DNA of 64,000 bases from Phycisphaerales bacterium (GCA_022447205.1 JAKVBQ010000001.1:1-64000), one strand, 5' to 3'. Positions 45,659 through 54,975 are shown, counted from the first letter of the stretch. Numbers and translations are program-made. Notes: generated by a model from the sequence alone, not told the origin.

Positions 45659-46222
45659 CTACTCGTTGACCCGCTGGCTGTAGGTTCCGTCGTCCGTCGA
45701 GACTCTGACGATGTCACCGATGTTGATGAAGGGTGGGACCTTGGTCCTCAGACCCGTCTCGAGGGTCGCTTCCTTGAGCTGGTTGGTCGCCGTGGCGTTC
45801 TTGATCCCGGGAGGTGTGTCGCTGACCTCGAGATCCACGGCCTTCGGAAGCTCCACGCTCACCGGCCGACCCTCGCAGAAGAGCACGGTGATCTCGGTAT
45901 TCGGTTTCACGAAGGGCATCTGGGTGCCGACAAGCTCCTCGAACAGGGTCACCTGGTCGTAGGTTTCACCATCCATGAAGACGAATCCCGAACCGTCGTT
46001 GTACAGGTACTCCATCTGGCGCCGGTCGAGATCGACCTGGTCCACGTCCTCCACCGAGCGAAGACGCTTCTCGATCACCGATCCGGACTCGATGTTCTTG
46101 AGCTTCACCTGGACATAGGCCGGGCCTTTTCCGGGCTTGACGTGCTCCGTGTTCAGGATCACGTTGACCTGGTTGTCGACCTTCATGGCCATGCCGTTTC
46201 TGAGATCACTTGCCTTCATCAT
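45659..46222 (-). CDS. efp: Translation elongation factor P
   Basis: 187 residues, three-domain EF-P. It relieves ribosomes stalled at consecutive prolines. The modification loop reads HVKPGKGPA; the central Lys (equivalent to E. coli Lys34) is present, so lysylation or another lysine modification is possible, but no EpmA/EpmB or EarP gene lies in the window. The N-terminus MMKASDLRNGMAMKV is typical; two adjacent ATGs at 46222 and 46219 are both possible. The C-terminal GDIVRVSTDDGTYSQRV is the conserved domain III end. It appears monocistronic. Confidence 0.94.
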   Translation of the reverse strand: MMKASDLRNGMAMKVDNQVNVILNTEHVKPGKGPAYVQVKLKNIESGSVIEKRLRSVEDVDQVDLDRRQMEYLYNDGSGFVFMDGETYDQVTLFEELVGTQMPFVKPNTEITVLFCEGRPVSVELPKAVDLEVSDTPPGIKNATATNQLKEATLETGLRTKVPPFINIGDIVRVSTDDGTYSQRVNE

Positions 46223-46251
46223 GGCTCCCTGATGTTGGGTTCAAGAAGGAA

Positions 46252-46257
46252 ATGGTA
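46252..46257 (-). promoter_or_regulatory. -10-like TACCAT before efp
   Basis: TACCAT on the minus strand, 29 bp before the efp ATG at 46222. AGGGAG lies just before the start codon. Confidence 0.25.
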
Positions 46258-46500
46258 CGAGCCAGCCGGATCCTGCGCCACTCCCGATCAATCAGGAGGC
46301 CAGCGTGGCGGTCATTGACCGGTTTTCGTAGCATGGAGCCGCTTCGATGACCCGGAGGTCATGGAACAGAATCTGGTTCCTGGATGATGGAACTCTGGGA
46401 TGACTCGACGGCATGCGGATCATGACACGCGGCTACCTGCATCGGGCGGGCTCATGATCGTGAAGTTCGCTGGAGCCTCCGTCATTCGGAAATCCAATGG

Positions 46501-47091
46501 ATGCGTGATATGAGCGATGACAGGAAGAAGGCGTGTTGTCACTGCTGGATCCCGGTGATGGGTGCCCTGCTCATCGTGATCTCCATAGCGGATTGTGGCC
46601 TTGCAGTCGTGCTCGGGTCGCTTGCAGAGGTGGTTCACCAGCTCGACAGGCAGGTCGATTCGCACACCACCGGCATGAAGGTGGCCGGCTTCTTCCATGG
46701 GCTCACCGGCGGTCTGGTGAATCTTGGAGACAGCCAGACCGGTGTCCGGATCCGATCTCTTGTCGATGAACTGCCTACGTACTGGGTGATGGCCACGTTG
46801 GCCTGGGGCCGTGTGTTCATCTGCATCCTGGGCTTCATCCTGGGCTGGCTCCTGGTCTGGCGGTTCAGGTTCGTGCCTTTCACCCTGATCGCCTGGGGGG
46901 TCTTCTCCCTCGTCTGGGGGCTTCTCTCGGTCAGTGAGGCAAGGGTGATCTTTCGTTCCCTTGTCATCGAGGATCTCACCATGGTGGGGGTCCTGTTGAG
47001 CTGCCTGGCCTTCTTGCTGCACCTCCTGTGGCCTTTCTACGTTGTGGTTCGGATGTTCAAGGGGATTCGAGCCGGCGACTTTTCCCGTTGA
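46501..47091 (+). CDS. Four-helix membrane protein, unknown function
   Basis: 196 residues with about four hydrophobic helices (WIPVMGALLIVISIADCGLAVV, VFICILGFILGWLLVW, FTLIAWGVFSLVWGLLSV, VGVLLSCLAFLLHLLWPFYVVV). A soluble loop of about 50 residues lies between helices one and two. The N-terminus has a KKACCHC cluster before the first helix. I do not recognise a family. ATG at 46501 or 46510 may start it; neither has a strong ribosome-binding site. No partner gene is adjacent. Confidence 0.55.
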   Translation: MRDMSDDRKKACCHCWIPVMGALLIVISIADCGLAVVLGSLAEVVHQLDRQVDSHTTGMKVAGFFHGLTGGLVNLGDSQTGVRIRSLVDELPTYWVMATLAWGRVFICILGFILGWLLVWRFRFVPFTLIAWGVFSLVWGLLSVSEARVIFRSLVIEDLTMVGVLLSCLAFLLHLLWPFYVVVRMFKGIRAGDFSR

Positions 47092-47228
47092 TGCACCTTG
47101 GGTGACCGTGTGCTGATCCTGAAGGGGTGCCTGCTCGGCGGGGGGTGTCGAATGCCACCTGCTCAGACTGGCGTGGCAACCTGCAAGTGCCCTCTGGCCG
47201 CGGCTGTTCACTCTTCAGATGGGGATGC

Positions 47229-47260
47229 AAAAAAAAAGACCCCCGGCACAAGGCCGGGGG
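47229..47260 (-). terminator. Orphan intrinsic terminator on the minus strand
   Basis: An 8-bp all-GC stem (GCCCCCGG-type, loop of 5 nt) is followed on the minus strand by TC and nine T. The nearest leftward protein gene upstream ends at 48791, 1.5 kb away and beyond a rightward gene. Confidence 0.8.
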
Positions 47261-47505
47261 CGGAGGGAGGGAAAAGGGTTCGTGATCCGACCAGATCTCT
47301 GGTCGGGGCAGTCAAAGGTGCTCGTGATCTCCCTCAAAGGGACAACGAAAATGCCTTCTCATGCCAGTCGTTTGGGGGTTGGGAGTCTTCCTTCCGTCTC
47401 CGTGTGGAGCGCCTTTTTCCAAGTCCGACCCTGAAAGCCGATTCAGGGCATGAGGCTCTCATTCCTCAGGTCTGATCGTACATCAGAAACACCTGATGGG
47501 AAGTG
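47261..47505 (-). ncRNA. Candidate small RNA ending at the orphan terminator
   Basis: The terminator at 47229-47260 implies a leftward transcript. The region contains several short stems (47287-47306; 47431-47448 CCTGAA/TTCAGG; 47481-47498 CATCAG/CTGATG) and no good minus-strand open frame. The 5' end is a guess based on TACCAG at 47512-47517. No match to tmRNA, RNase P RNA, SRP RNA or 6S consensus was recognised. Confidence 0.35.
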
Positions 47506-47624
47506 GAAAGGCTGGTAGGAAACCACATTTTTTCCGGTTCGAACGGTTTTTACGCCAGTAAACCCCCTTGTCGGGCCGAGATTGCCACTTTCAGCCTTGC
47601 TTTCCGTACTCGAGGGCTTCTTCC

Positions 47625-48767
47625 ATGACCATTCGATTCGCGTCCGTCTTGCTTTGCTCGTCACTGATCCTGGTGGGTTGTGACCGTGATTCCGGCTCGT
47701 CGGAAGCGGCGTCCCAGAACGGAGATCAGCAGTCAGGGTCTTCCCTGACTGCGACCTCGCCGGAGGGTGGCGGTGGGCTCCTGACCCCGGGTGTTGATAT
47801 GTCACCCATCGCACCGATTCGAGTTGTTCCGGACATTCTCGACTGGGGACTGATCGCGCCCTATCAGGAAGCGACGGCTTCCGTCCGTCTGGAGAATGTC
47901 TCCGATCAGCCCATGAAGATCCTCACCGTCCAGCCAAGCTGCAAGTGCACGACGGTCGACAGTCTCGAAGGCCAGGTGATTCCTCCCAAGGGCTTCGTCG
48001 AACTGGAGGCGGTGCTTGATCCGCAAACGAACACCGGGACACGCAAGACCGTGATCAGGGTCCTGATAGACGGATACTCGAACGTGCTCAGCATCAACGC
48101 ACAGGCGGAGATCTCACGTCCGATCCGGGCCACGCCCACCTTCATCAATGCCGTCGATGCGGGAGAGGGTGGTGCCGTTCGGAACATGACAGGCACCGTT
48201 CAGATCGCCTCTCTCGACGGTAGTCCGTTCCGCATCAGATCCGTGCATGGCATGGCACCCGATCATGCAGGGGAATTCGACCCGGAGAATCCGAAGAACA
48301 GCTACACCCTGAACTACGACCTGGAGAACTTCCTCCAGCCTGACGGCAGGTATCCCCGTTACCTCATCTTCGAGACGGATCGAGCGGATTCACCGCTCGT
48401 CGAGGTCATGGTCAGGCACCGAATGAGCTCGCCCCAGCTGAACCGGAACTTCAAGCTGACCGATTACAAGATGAATCTCGGACGAGTGGCCCCTGGCGGA
48501 TCCGTCGAGGCGGCCCTCGGGGTTCACGAGGCGACCACTACCGGCGATCTCATTCAGATCACGAACGAACTCGGGTACCTGATCGAGCTCCTTGACCAGA
48601 GCGTGGATGAGGAATCGGATGATCTTCAGGTCCAGATCAGGGTCACCGTTCCAGAGGATGCCGAGCCCGGCTTCCACTACTTTCCGCTCCAGCTTTACGC
48701 CTCGAACCAGTCCCAGATCTCGATCCCCGCGTTCATCAGGGTCGATCCCGCTTCAGCTGCACCCTGA
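47625..48767 (+). CDS. DUF1573-type lipoprotein
   Basis: About 380 residues from the ATG at 47625, which opens a signal peptide ending in lipobox LILVGC. The mature region begins with a Ser/Gly-rich linker, then a DUF1573 domain: VVPDILDWGLIAPYQEATASVRLENVSDQPMKI followed by the characteristic CKCTT and ETxAxLDP-type strand. These immunoglobulin-like domains are abundant in planctomycetes and Bacteroidetes, with unknown function, probably in surface protein interaction. The second half (about 190-380) carries two further beta-sandwich-like segments. The gene has no same-strand partner nearby. Confidence 0.78.
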   Translation: MTIRFASVLLCSSLILVGCDRDSGSSEAASQNGDQQSGSSLTATSPEGGGGLLTPGVDMSPIAPIRVVPDILDWGLIAPYQEATASVRLENVSDQPMKILTVQPSCKCTTVDSLEGQVIPPKGFVELEAVLDPQTNTGTRKTVIRVLIDGYSNVLSINAQAEISRPIRATPTFINAVDAGEGGAVRNMTGTVQIASLDGSPFRIRSVHGMAPDHAGEFDPENPKNSYTLNYDLENFLQPDGRYPRYLIFETDRADSPLVEVMVRHRMSSPQLNRNFKLTDYKMNLGRVAPGGSVEAALGVHEATTTGDLIQITNELGYLIELLDQSVDEESDDLQVQIRVTVPEDAEPGFHYFPLQLYASNQSQISIPAFIRVDPASAAP

Positions 48768-48790
48768 AGTCGACCTTCGCCGGAAGTGAT

Positions 48791-49702
48791 TCACGGTGCC
48801 TTCTGGGCAGCTGTTTCGTTGGAGGCTTCCACGCCCACGGCCGGTGTCTCGGTCGTGTCCTGTGCGTCTTCCACTGCAGTGGTCGTCATCCAGGCCATGC
48901 GGCCCGCCGCGACGATGACGAGGATCGCGAAGACCACCTTGATGCTCGAGATCGGGAGCCGATGGTTCAGCCCTGCTCCGAGGAAGCTGCCGATGAATGC
49001 CGGCGGGACCATCGCCCCTGCAATGAGGAGGCTCTCACTGACCAGGAGCGGGGACCCGTCGGGAGCCACAAGTCCCGGCAGGCTGAAGTTCTTGTAGACC
49101 GCGCCGACCGTGGCGGTGACCAGCATGGTCGCCGAGCTTGCGGCAATGGCTGTTCTCATCTCCAGGTGACAGAATCGCCTGAGCAATGGAATGAGGATCA
49201 CGCCGCCACCGATGCCGAGAAGTCCGGCGACAAGGCCGTTGCCGCCGCCGATCGTCGCGATCCTTCTCCGTCCGCTCTGCAGCTGTTCATCCGTCAGGTG
49301 CGTGGTGTCCTTTTCCCCTGCGTTCCTGCTCTTGTGCAGCATGCGCACAAGCTCACTGACTCCCACGTAGGCGAGGAACACCGAAAACACCACCTGGAGC
49401 CACAGGGTCGGTATCCAGTTGCTCAACGCGACACCGGCCAGGATCCCGATCAGTGCCATCGGAAGCAGCTTCTTGACCACGCCCGATTCAATGACACCCT
49501 TGCGTGCATGCTTCAGCGTCGCGCTCGCTGAAACCGGAATGTTCACGATCATCGCCGCAGCCTGGTAGAGCTGCTGGTTGGGACCGTGGACGATCGTCAG
49601 CAGGGGGATCATGATGATCGAGCCGCCTATCCCAAGCAGGCCGCCGAAGATGCCACTCACGAATCCGATGGCAGCCGTGATGAGGAGAAAGTGCCACTCC
49701 AT
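48791..49702 (-). CDS. TauE/SafE-family membrane transporter
   Basis: 303 residues with about eight membrane helices in two inverted halves. Each half opens with the family repeat: FGGLLGIGGSIIMIPLLTIVHG (about 19-40) and AGLLGIGGGVILIPLLRRF (about 160-178). Members export sulfite, sulfoacetate or other small organosulfur anions, or import related compounds; the substrate here is unknown. The C-terminal 25 residues are a hydrophilic Thr/Glu tail. A TACACT hexamer ends 7 bp before the ATG, pointing to a leaderless mRNA. Confidence 0.9.
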   Translation of the reverse strand: MEWHFLLITAAIGFVSGIFGGLLGIGGSIIMIPLLTIVHGPNQQLYQAAAMIVNIPVSASATLKHARKGVIESGVVKKLLPMALIGILAGVALSNWIPTLWLQVVFSVFLAYVGVSELVRMLHKSRNAGEKDTTHLTDEQLQSGRRRIATIGGGNGLVAGLLGIGGGVILIPLLRRFCHLEMRTAIAASSATMLVTATVGAVYKNFSLPGLVAPDGSPLLVSESLLIAGAMVPPAFIGSFLGAGLNHRLPISSIKVVFAILVIVAAGRMAWMTTTAVEDAQDTTETPAVGVEASNETAAQKAP

Positions 49703-49709
49703 GCCCGCG

Positions 49710-49715
49710 AGTGTA
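49710..49715 (-). promoter_or_regulatory. -10-like TACACT for the TauE/SafE gene
   Basis: GCTACACTC on the minus strand ends 7 bp before the ATG at 49702, which would give a leaderless mRNA. Confidence 0.4.
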
Positions 49716-49782
49716 GCGAAGCATTGGCGTGGTGCCCGTCAGCTCCCGGTTGTCGTCATTTCGCAGGGGCCCGAAGGCGCGG

Positions 49783-51714
49783 TCAATTCGACCAGTTGCC
49801 CAGCAGGATCAGAAGGTCCGACCCGTCGATGGTTCCGTCCATGTCCAGGTCCCCGGGCGGCCAGCTCGTGTCCCACCAGGCGAGCAGCTGGGTCAGGTCG
49901 GCACCATCGACGATGCCATCGCCGTCGAGGTCCCCGACCGGCGGGTCCTGGTCGCAGTCATCGATTCGCCCGTCGAGATCGGCATCCTCCGAATCACCGC
50001 GTGCGATCTGGACCGCATCGATGATCCCGTCTCCATCGCAATCCTCGAGCGGACCTTCGTAGACCTCCAGGAAGGCGTCGAGGTCGCTCTCCTCGAGCCT
50101 GAAGTTGCCGTCGAAGTCCAGGACTTCCCAGCCCTTCTGGAAGTCCGGAGCGTCGAGTCTGCCGATGAACGACGAAAGGTCGGTGGGGTCGACGTCACCA
50201 TCCTCATCGACGTCCCCGAGGAGTGCCATCGGAAGGATCGTCCAGGTCTCGTTGGCGGGGATCTGGCTGAAGACCCTGGTGCCCGTCCTCGTGAAACGGA
50301 CCCGGAGTTCCTCCAGCTGTTCAGCCTCGCCGAGGCCGAAGTGCTGGATGTAGTCGTTCGAACTCTTGTACGAACTGCCCGCGGTGATCTCATGGAGGGT
50401 TTCGTGCCCATCCACTGTCGCCGTGAGGCTCGTCCCGACCGCGAACTTGTTCTTGTCGACGCCCCTGACCTTGAACTTGACCCAGTTCCTCTTCTCTCCC
50501 TCGGTGTTGATGAAGAGCTTGATCAACTCGAGGTGGTTCTGGACGACGATGTCGAGATCCCCGTCGAGATCCACGTCACCGATCGCCATGCAGTAGGAGT
50601 CCCCGAGGCATTGGACCCCGCAGTAGGGAGCCATGTCGGTCAAGGGGAATTCCCTGTCGTTCACGTAGAGCCTGTTGAGGCCGTCACTCATGTTGCAGAC
50701 GTAGAGGTCATCGTCCGCATCATTGTCGAAGTCGAAGAAATGGGCTCCCCAGCCGGTGGCGAAGGAGCCGGTCTCGGTCTCCTGGGTCATGTCCTTGAAG
50801 GTGCCATCACCCTCGTTCATCAGCATCGCGTTTCCGGCGGGGATGTTCGTGCAGTAGAGGTCCAGGTAGCCGTTCGAATCGAGGTCCCCGAGTCCGACAC
50901 CCATCGAGTCGAATGCGACGTTCGCACGGCTCTCATCGCTGACCTCCGTGAACTGCCCCAGGTCGTTCCTGAACAGTCGATTCGATGACCCGTTGCTGCC
51001 CCCCTTGTCCGTCGAGAGGTAGAGATCCGGATCGCCATCCAGGTCGTAGTCGAACCAGACCGGCTGCATGGTGGCGAAGAGGTCGTCCAGACCATGCTGT
51101 GCGGCAATGTCCGTGAAGGTGCCGTCGCCATGGTTCAGCCAGAACTGGTTCGGGGTCCAGTTGCTCTCCGAACCAGTACGGTTGGCGACGTAGAGATCCA
51201 GGTCGCCGTCAAGGTCGAAATCACTCCAGGCCGCACCGGTTCCGGGCCCTTTCGCTCCGCTCATCCCGGCTTCGGACGTGACGTCCGTGAAGAGGAGGGT
51301 CTCGCCCGAGGAATCGTTCCGGTAGAGCAGGTCCGGCATGTGCCAGCAGGTGAAATGAAGATCCAGATCACCATCGCCGTCGTAGTCCGCGGCGGTGACA
51401 CCCGACGCCTCATTGAGATCCGGAAGACCGGCGGTGATGACTCTCGTGAAGTGTCCCGCCCCGTCATTCACGAACAGGCCGGTCCGTCCGTTGCTTGCGC
51501 CCACGCAGACGAGATCGGGATCATCATCATTGTCCAGGTCCGCAAGGGAGACGCCGCAGCCGAACTGTCCGCTGCCGTCGAATTCACCCTGCATGACGAG
51601 GTAGAGCACGCCCCGCTGGATCGCCTCCTCGTAGAAGGGCGCAGGGATATCAGTTGCATACATCGTGCCGCATGCCAGTCCACTCAGGATGTAGGTAAGT
51701 CTTTCTCGCAGCAA
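49783..51714 (-). CDS. Secreted FG-GAP/ASPIC (CRTAC1-like) propeller protein with dockerin-type C-terminus
   Basis: 643 residues. A TTG start is used because no ATG or GTG lies between an in-frame stop upstream and the signal peptide (YILSGLACGTMYA). At least six FG-GAP/VCBS blades follow, each with Asp-rich calcium loops such as DLDNDDDPDLVC, DYDGDGDLDLHF and DFDLDGDLDLYV. An ASPIC/UnbV domain lies at about 405-480 (NWVKFKVRGVDKNKFAVGTSLTATVDG). The C-terminal 150 residues hold dockerin-type loops (GDVDEDGDVDPTDLSSF; GDLDGDGIVDGADLTQLLAWW; GDLDMDGTIDGSDLLILLGNW). It is likely a surface or secreted binding protein and shares its tail type with the beta-helix protein 34 kb away. Confidence 0.8.
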   Translation of the reverse strand: MLRERLTYILSGLACGTMYATDIPAPFYEEAIQRGVLYLVMQGEFDGSGQFGCGVSLADLDNDDDPDLVCVGASNGRTGLFVNDGAGHFTRVITAGLPDLNEASGVTAADYDGDGDLDLHFTCWHMPDLLYRNDSSGETLLFTDVTSEAGMSGAKGPGTGAAWSDFDLDGDLDLYVANRTGSESNWTPNQFWLNHGDGTFTDIAAQHGLDDLFATMQPVWFDYDLDGDPDLYLSTDKGGSNGSSNRLFRNDLGQFTEVSDESRANVAFDSMGVGLGDLDSNGYLDLYCTNIPAGNAMLMNEGDGTFKDMTQETETGSFATGWGAHFFDFDNDADDDLYVCNMSDGLNRLYVNDREFPLTDMAPYCGVQCLGDSYCMAIGDVDLDGDLDIVVQNHLELIKLFINTEGEKRNWVKFKVRGVDKNKFAVGTSLTATVDGHETLHEITAGSSYKSSNDYIQHFGLGEAEQLEELRVRFTRTGTRVFSQIPANETWTILPMALLGDVDEDGDVDPTDLSSFIGRLDAPDFQKGWEVLDFDGNFRLEESDLDAFLEVYEGPLEDCDGDGIIDAVQIARGDSEDADLDGRIDDCDQDPPVGDLDGDGIVDGADLTQLLAWWDTSWPPGDLDMDGTIDGSDLLILLGNWSN

Positions 51715-51882
51715 GTCTGTGCCCCATGCAGATCCGACCGCTCCTCCTGGAGTCGAGTTATGGTTCTATTATGAACGCTTGTATTGTGCTTGGTAGGGCA
51801 ATCTGAGCAGATCCCCGACAATTCGAGGAACCGATCGATTGTTTGGGGTCGTGGGGCCGGCTGAACGCTGTTTATCCGGTTC

Positions 51883-54800
51883 TCAGAGCCCCGGGGCGAA
51901 ACCGCGGCGCATCGCATTTTCCGAGCAGGCCCTCGGCTCGACGAACTGCAGGAGGTAGTCTGCGCCGCCGGCCTTGCTGCCCACCCCGCTCATGCCGAAT
52001 CCCCCGAACGGCTGTCGGCCCACGAGTGCGCCGGTGATCCCGCGGTTGAGGTAGAGGTTGCCCACCCTGAATTCCCGGCGTGCCTTCTCGAGGTTGGACG
52101 GTTTCCGGCTGAACACGCCGCCGGTCAGCTTGTAGTCCGTCATGTTGGCGACCTGCAACGCCTGGTCGAAGTCCTTGACCTTGATGACGGCAAGCACCGG
52201 CCCGAAGATCTCCTCGCGGGCGAGTCGGTCGTCCGGTGTGATGCCACTGATCACAGTCGGCCCCACGTACGGCTTGCCCACCCGGTCCTCGAGGCCTTCG
52301 GGGACCTTGGTGCTGCACTCGATGGTGCCTTCGGTCGCGCCGAGCTCGATGTAGGAGCGGATCTTCCCGGCCGCTTCCTCGTCGATCACGGGGCCGATGT
52401 CGGTACCGGGTTCCATGGGGTCCCCGATGTGCAGTGACTTCGTGCTTTCGACCAGCCGCTTCAGGAAGACGTCGTGTGCACTCTCGACGACGATCACCCG
52501 GCTGCATGCGGAGCACTTCTGCCCACTGAATCCGAATGCGGACTGTCGAACACCCAGGACCGCTTCATCAAGATCGGCGGAGGCGTCGATGATGATCGCA
52601 TTCTTGCCGCCCATCTCGCAGACGACCTTCTTGACCTGGGCCTGCTGCTCCGTGGTCCGGCCTGAAGCCTCGATGATGTCGAGTCCGACCGCCTTGGAAC
52701 CAGTGAAGGCGATCAGGGCGACTCTCGGATCACGGACGATCGCGGCCCCGACGGTCTCGCCGATCCCCGGCAGGAAGGCGAGCGCCTTCCCGGGCAGTCC
52801 TGCTTCGCGAAGGATGTCCACGAAGACGGCTGCAATCCCAGGCGTCTGCTCCGCCGGCTTGAGGATGACGACGTTCCCCGTGACGAGGGCGGCGGAGGTC
52901 ATGCCCGCGCAGATCGCAAGGGGGAAGTTCCATGGACTGATGACGGCTGCAACACCCCTCGGCTGGAACCAGGTCTCGTCGATCTCGCCGATGAAGCGCC
53001 CGAGGCGTCTCGGCTCGAAGAGGGCCGCGCCTTCACGTGCGTAGTATTCACAGAAGTCGATCGCTTCACAGACATCCGCGTCCGCATCCCGCCATGGCTT
53101 GCCGTTCTCACGGATGATCATGCCCGCGAGTTCATCGCGTCGCTCACGCATGATCGCTGCCGCACGGACCAGGACCTCCGCCCGGTCTCGGTAGGGGGTG
53201 TCACGCCAGGTCGGGAAGAACGACTCCAGCTCGCCGAGTGCACTCGCGGCCTGTTCGACCGTCGCGTCGTTTGCGATCGCCGGGACCCTCGCTTCGGAGA
53301 TCGACTGCCCGAACTGGTCACGATGCGACTTGATCGCGAAGTCCCGCATCGGCTCGGTGAAGAAGGGCCTGCCGTCCCCGATTCCCTCGACCTGGCTGGA
53401 CAGCTGGTGACGTTCCGGAGCCTGTTCGATGCGATCGATGCCGGGGTCGTGCGCGTACTTGCGGTGGGGGGACGCGATGAGCGTGTCCTCGGAGACATCA
53501 TCGAGGAAGCCTGCCTTCAGCCAGGACTCGTTCGAGGTGTTCTCCAGCAGCCTGCGCACGAGGTACGCCATCCCGGGGATCATCTCTCCGACCGGGACGT
53601 ATTCACGGAGCCGCAATCCCATGTCCACGGCTGCCGCCTTCAGTTCCGCTCCCATCCCGTAGAGCATCTGGAGTTCGATCGCGTTCGTCGGCAGCCCGTT
53701 GCGTTCAAGTCCGGCGAGCGCCGCTCCGATCGAACGGGCATTGTGCGAGCCGAGCGCAAGCTTGACTCCGCCCTCGCCCGTCTTGCGGGGGGTCGCCTGG
53801 ATGAAGGCATCGCTCATGCGTTCGAAACAGGCGTCGGTGTCCGGCTTGTGGCTCCAGACCGGTACCGGCCAGCCTTCCTGCTCGGCGGAGATGGTCTCGA
53901 AGTCCCAGTAGGCTCCCTTGACCAGTCGGACCGACACCTGTCTCCCCGTCCTTCTCGTCCATTCGATGATTCGCCGGGCATCCTCGTCGCCGGAGCGGAG
54001 GTACGCCTGCATCGCTATGCCCGCGTGGAAATCGACTTCCTCGCAGCATCGCATGAACAACTCGAGTGTCAGGTCCTTGAGAGCGAACTGCTCCATGTCG
54101 AAGTTCACGAAGACATTGTTCCTTCGTGCCGCCTCGAGCAGGGGCAGGATCGAATCCATCAGTCCCGCGATCGAGTTCTCCATGTCGATCGCATCGGTTC
54201 GTGCGTAGAGCGAGGAGATCTTGATCGAGACGTTCGTCCTGGGGATCGGGCCCAGGTGGTCCTCCTCAAGCAGGGGATTCGCGCGCCATTCCGCGACCTG
54301 GCCCTGGATGTTCTCGATCAGGTCCATGTACTTCGCCTGGTACATGGTGGCTTCGGCATCACTGACGCATGCCTCGCCCAGGAGGTCGACGGAGAAGGCC
54401 ATCCCGTTCTTCCAGAGCTTCTCGAGCTGTGGCAGTGCGCTTGCCGCGTCGGTTCCGGCGATGAACTTCTTTGCCATCGATGTGATCTGGTTCGAGAAGG
54501 TCTTCGTCAGCAGGCCCTTGGCGAGTCCGCCGGCCTTGATGCCGACACCGAAACCGGGAGGTGGCGTCACACCCGGCTGCGAGAGGTAGTCGACGAGGTG
54601 ATCATGGACCTGTTCCGGCGTGCGCAGCATCGGAAAGGCGTCCACGAACCGGAACAACTGGACCTTGAATGCCTCGTCCTTCATGGACCAGTCCATCAGC
54701 TTGTCCGACCAGAACCCTCCGCTCAGCATCGAGGATCTGTTCACACGCGCCTTCGCGAGGAATTCCCTGCTCCGAGTCAGGATCAACTGCTCGTGTGCCT

Positions 54801-54915
54801 TGTCCGAAGGCTCGATGGGCGTGCCATCAGGATCAGCCTGACCGGATGGGGTGGTCTGGGTCGGCTTCGTGTCCGAGTGTGCAGTTCGACTTTTCTGCTT
54901 GAAGAACAACGCCAT
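51883..54915 (-). CDS. putA: Bifunctional proline dehydrogenase / delta-1-pyrroline-5-carboxylate dehydrogenase
   Basis: About 1010 residues. It oxidises proline to glutamate in two steps, passing electrons to quinone through FAD and to NAD. The proline dehydrogenase barrel spans about 90-480 (YLRSGDEDARRII, VRLVKGAYWD, LGSHNARSI, YLVRRLLENTSNESWL). The aldehyde dehydrogenase domain (about 530-990) has WNFPLA (Asn663), CEMGGKN (Glu767) and GQKCSACSR with catalytic Cys801. There is no N-terminal ribbon-helix-helix repressor domain, so it is a short-type PutA without autoregulation. The ATG at 54915 is favoured. A TACACT lies about 60 bp upstream, inside the end of the preceding glycosyltransferase gene's flank. 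Confidence 0.93.
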   Translation of the reverse strand: MALFFKQKSRTAHSDTKPTQTTPSGQADPDGTPIEPSDKAHEQLILTRSREFLAKARVNRSSMLSGGFWSDKLMDWSMKDEAFKVQLFRFVDAFPMLRTPEQVHDHLVDYLSQPGVTPPPGFGVGIKAGGLAKGLLTKTFSNQITSMAKKFIAGTDAASALPQLEKLWKNGMAFSVDLLGEACVSDAEATMYQAKYMDLIENIQGQVAEWRANPLLEEDHLGPIPRTNVSIKISSLYARTDAIDMENSIAGLMDSILPLLEAARRNNVFVNFDMEQFALKDLTLELFMRCCEEVDFHAGIAMQAYLRSGDEDARRIIEWTRRTGRQVSVRLVKGAYWDFETISAEQEGWPVPVWSHKPDTDACFERMSDAFIQATPRKTGEGGVKLALGSHNARSIGAALAGLERNGLPTNAIELQMLYGMGAELKAAAVDMGLRLREYVPVGEMIPGMAYLVRRLLENTSNESWLKAGFLDDVSEDTLIASPHRKYAHDPGIDRIEQAPERHQLSSQVEGIGDGRPFFTEPMRDFAIKSHRDQFGQSISEARVPAIANDATVEQAASALGELESFFPTWRDTPYRDRAEVLVRAAAIMRERRDELAGMIIRENGKPWRDADADVCEAIDFCEYYAREGAALFEPRRLGRFIGEIDETWFQPRGVAAVISPWNFPLAICAGMTSAALVTGNVVILKPAEQTPGIAAVFVDILREAGLPGKALAFLPGIGETVGAAIVRDPRVALIAFTGSKAVGLDIIEASGRTTEQQAQVKKVVCEMGGKNAIIIDASADLDEAVLGVRQSAFGFSGQKCSACSRVIVVESAHDVFLKRLVESTKSLHIGDPMEPGTDIGPVIDEEAAGKIRSYIELGATEGTIECSTKVPEGLEDRVGKPYVGPTVISGITPDDRLAREEIFGPVLAVIKVKDFDQALQVANMTDYKLTGGVFSRKPSNLEKARREFRVGNLYLNRGITGALVGRQPFGGFGMSGVGSKAGGADYLLQFVEPRACSENAMRRGFAPGL

Positions 54916-54975
54916 TGGACTGAAACGGCTCCTGCAGGATGCGTGGTCACCCACCCTGGTGGGCGGGGGGATCCC

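Larger units (their letters stand above)
47092..47624. other. 533-bp gene-poor region containing a leftward intrinsic terminator
   Basis: No convincing protein gene on either strand. It holds a strong minus-strand terminator (47229-47260), an 8-bp palindromic hairpin CCGACCAG/CTGGTCGG (47287-47306), two mutually exclusive 6-bp hairpins around 47471-47498, and T-rich sequence before the DUF1573 gene. An unannotated leftward RNA is likely. Confidence 0.55.

Noticed and set aside
46420-47211. 263-residue minus-strand frame opposite the four-helix membrane protein
   Set aside because: Gln/Pro/Glu/His-rich composition typical of an antisense frame; the plus-strand frame has clean membrane helices.
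47530-47560. GGTTCGAAC, a T-arm-like sequence suggesting a tRNA or tmRNA
   Set aside because: No acceptor stem, anticodon arm or tag-peptide frame can be built around it on either strand.
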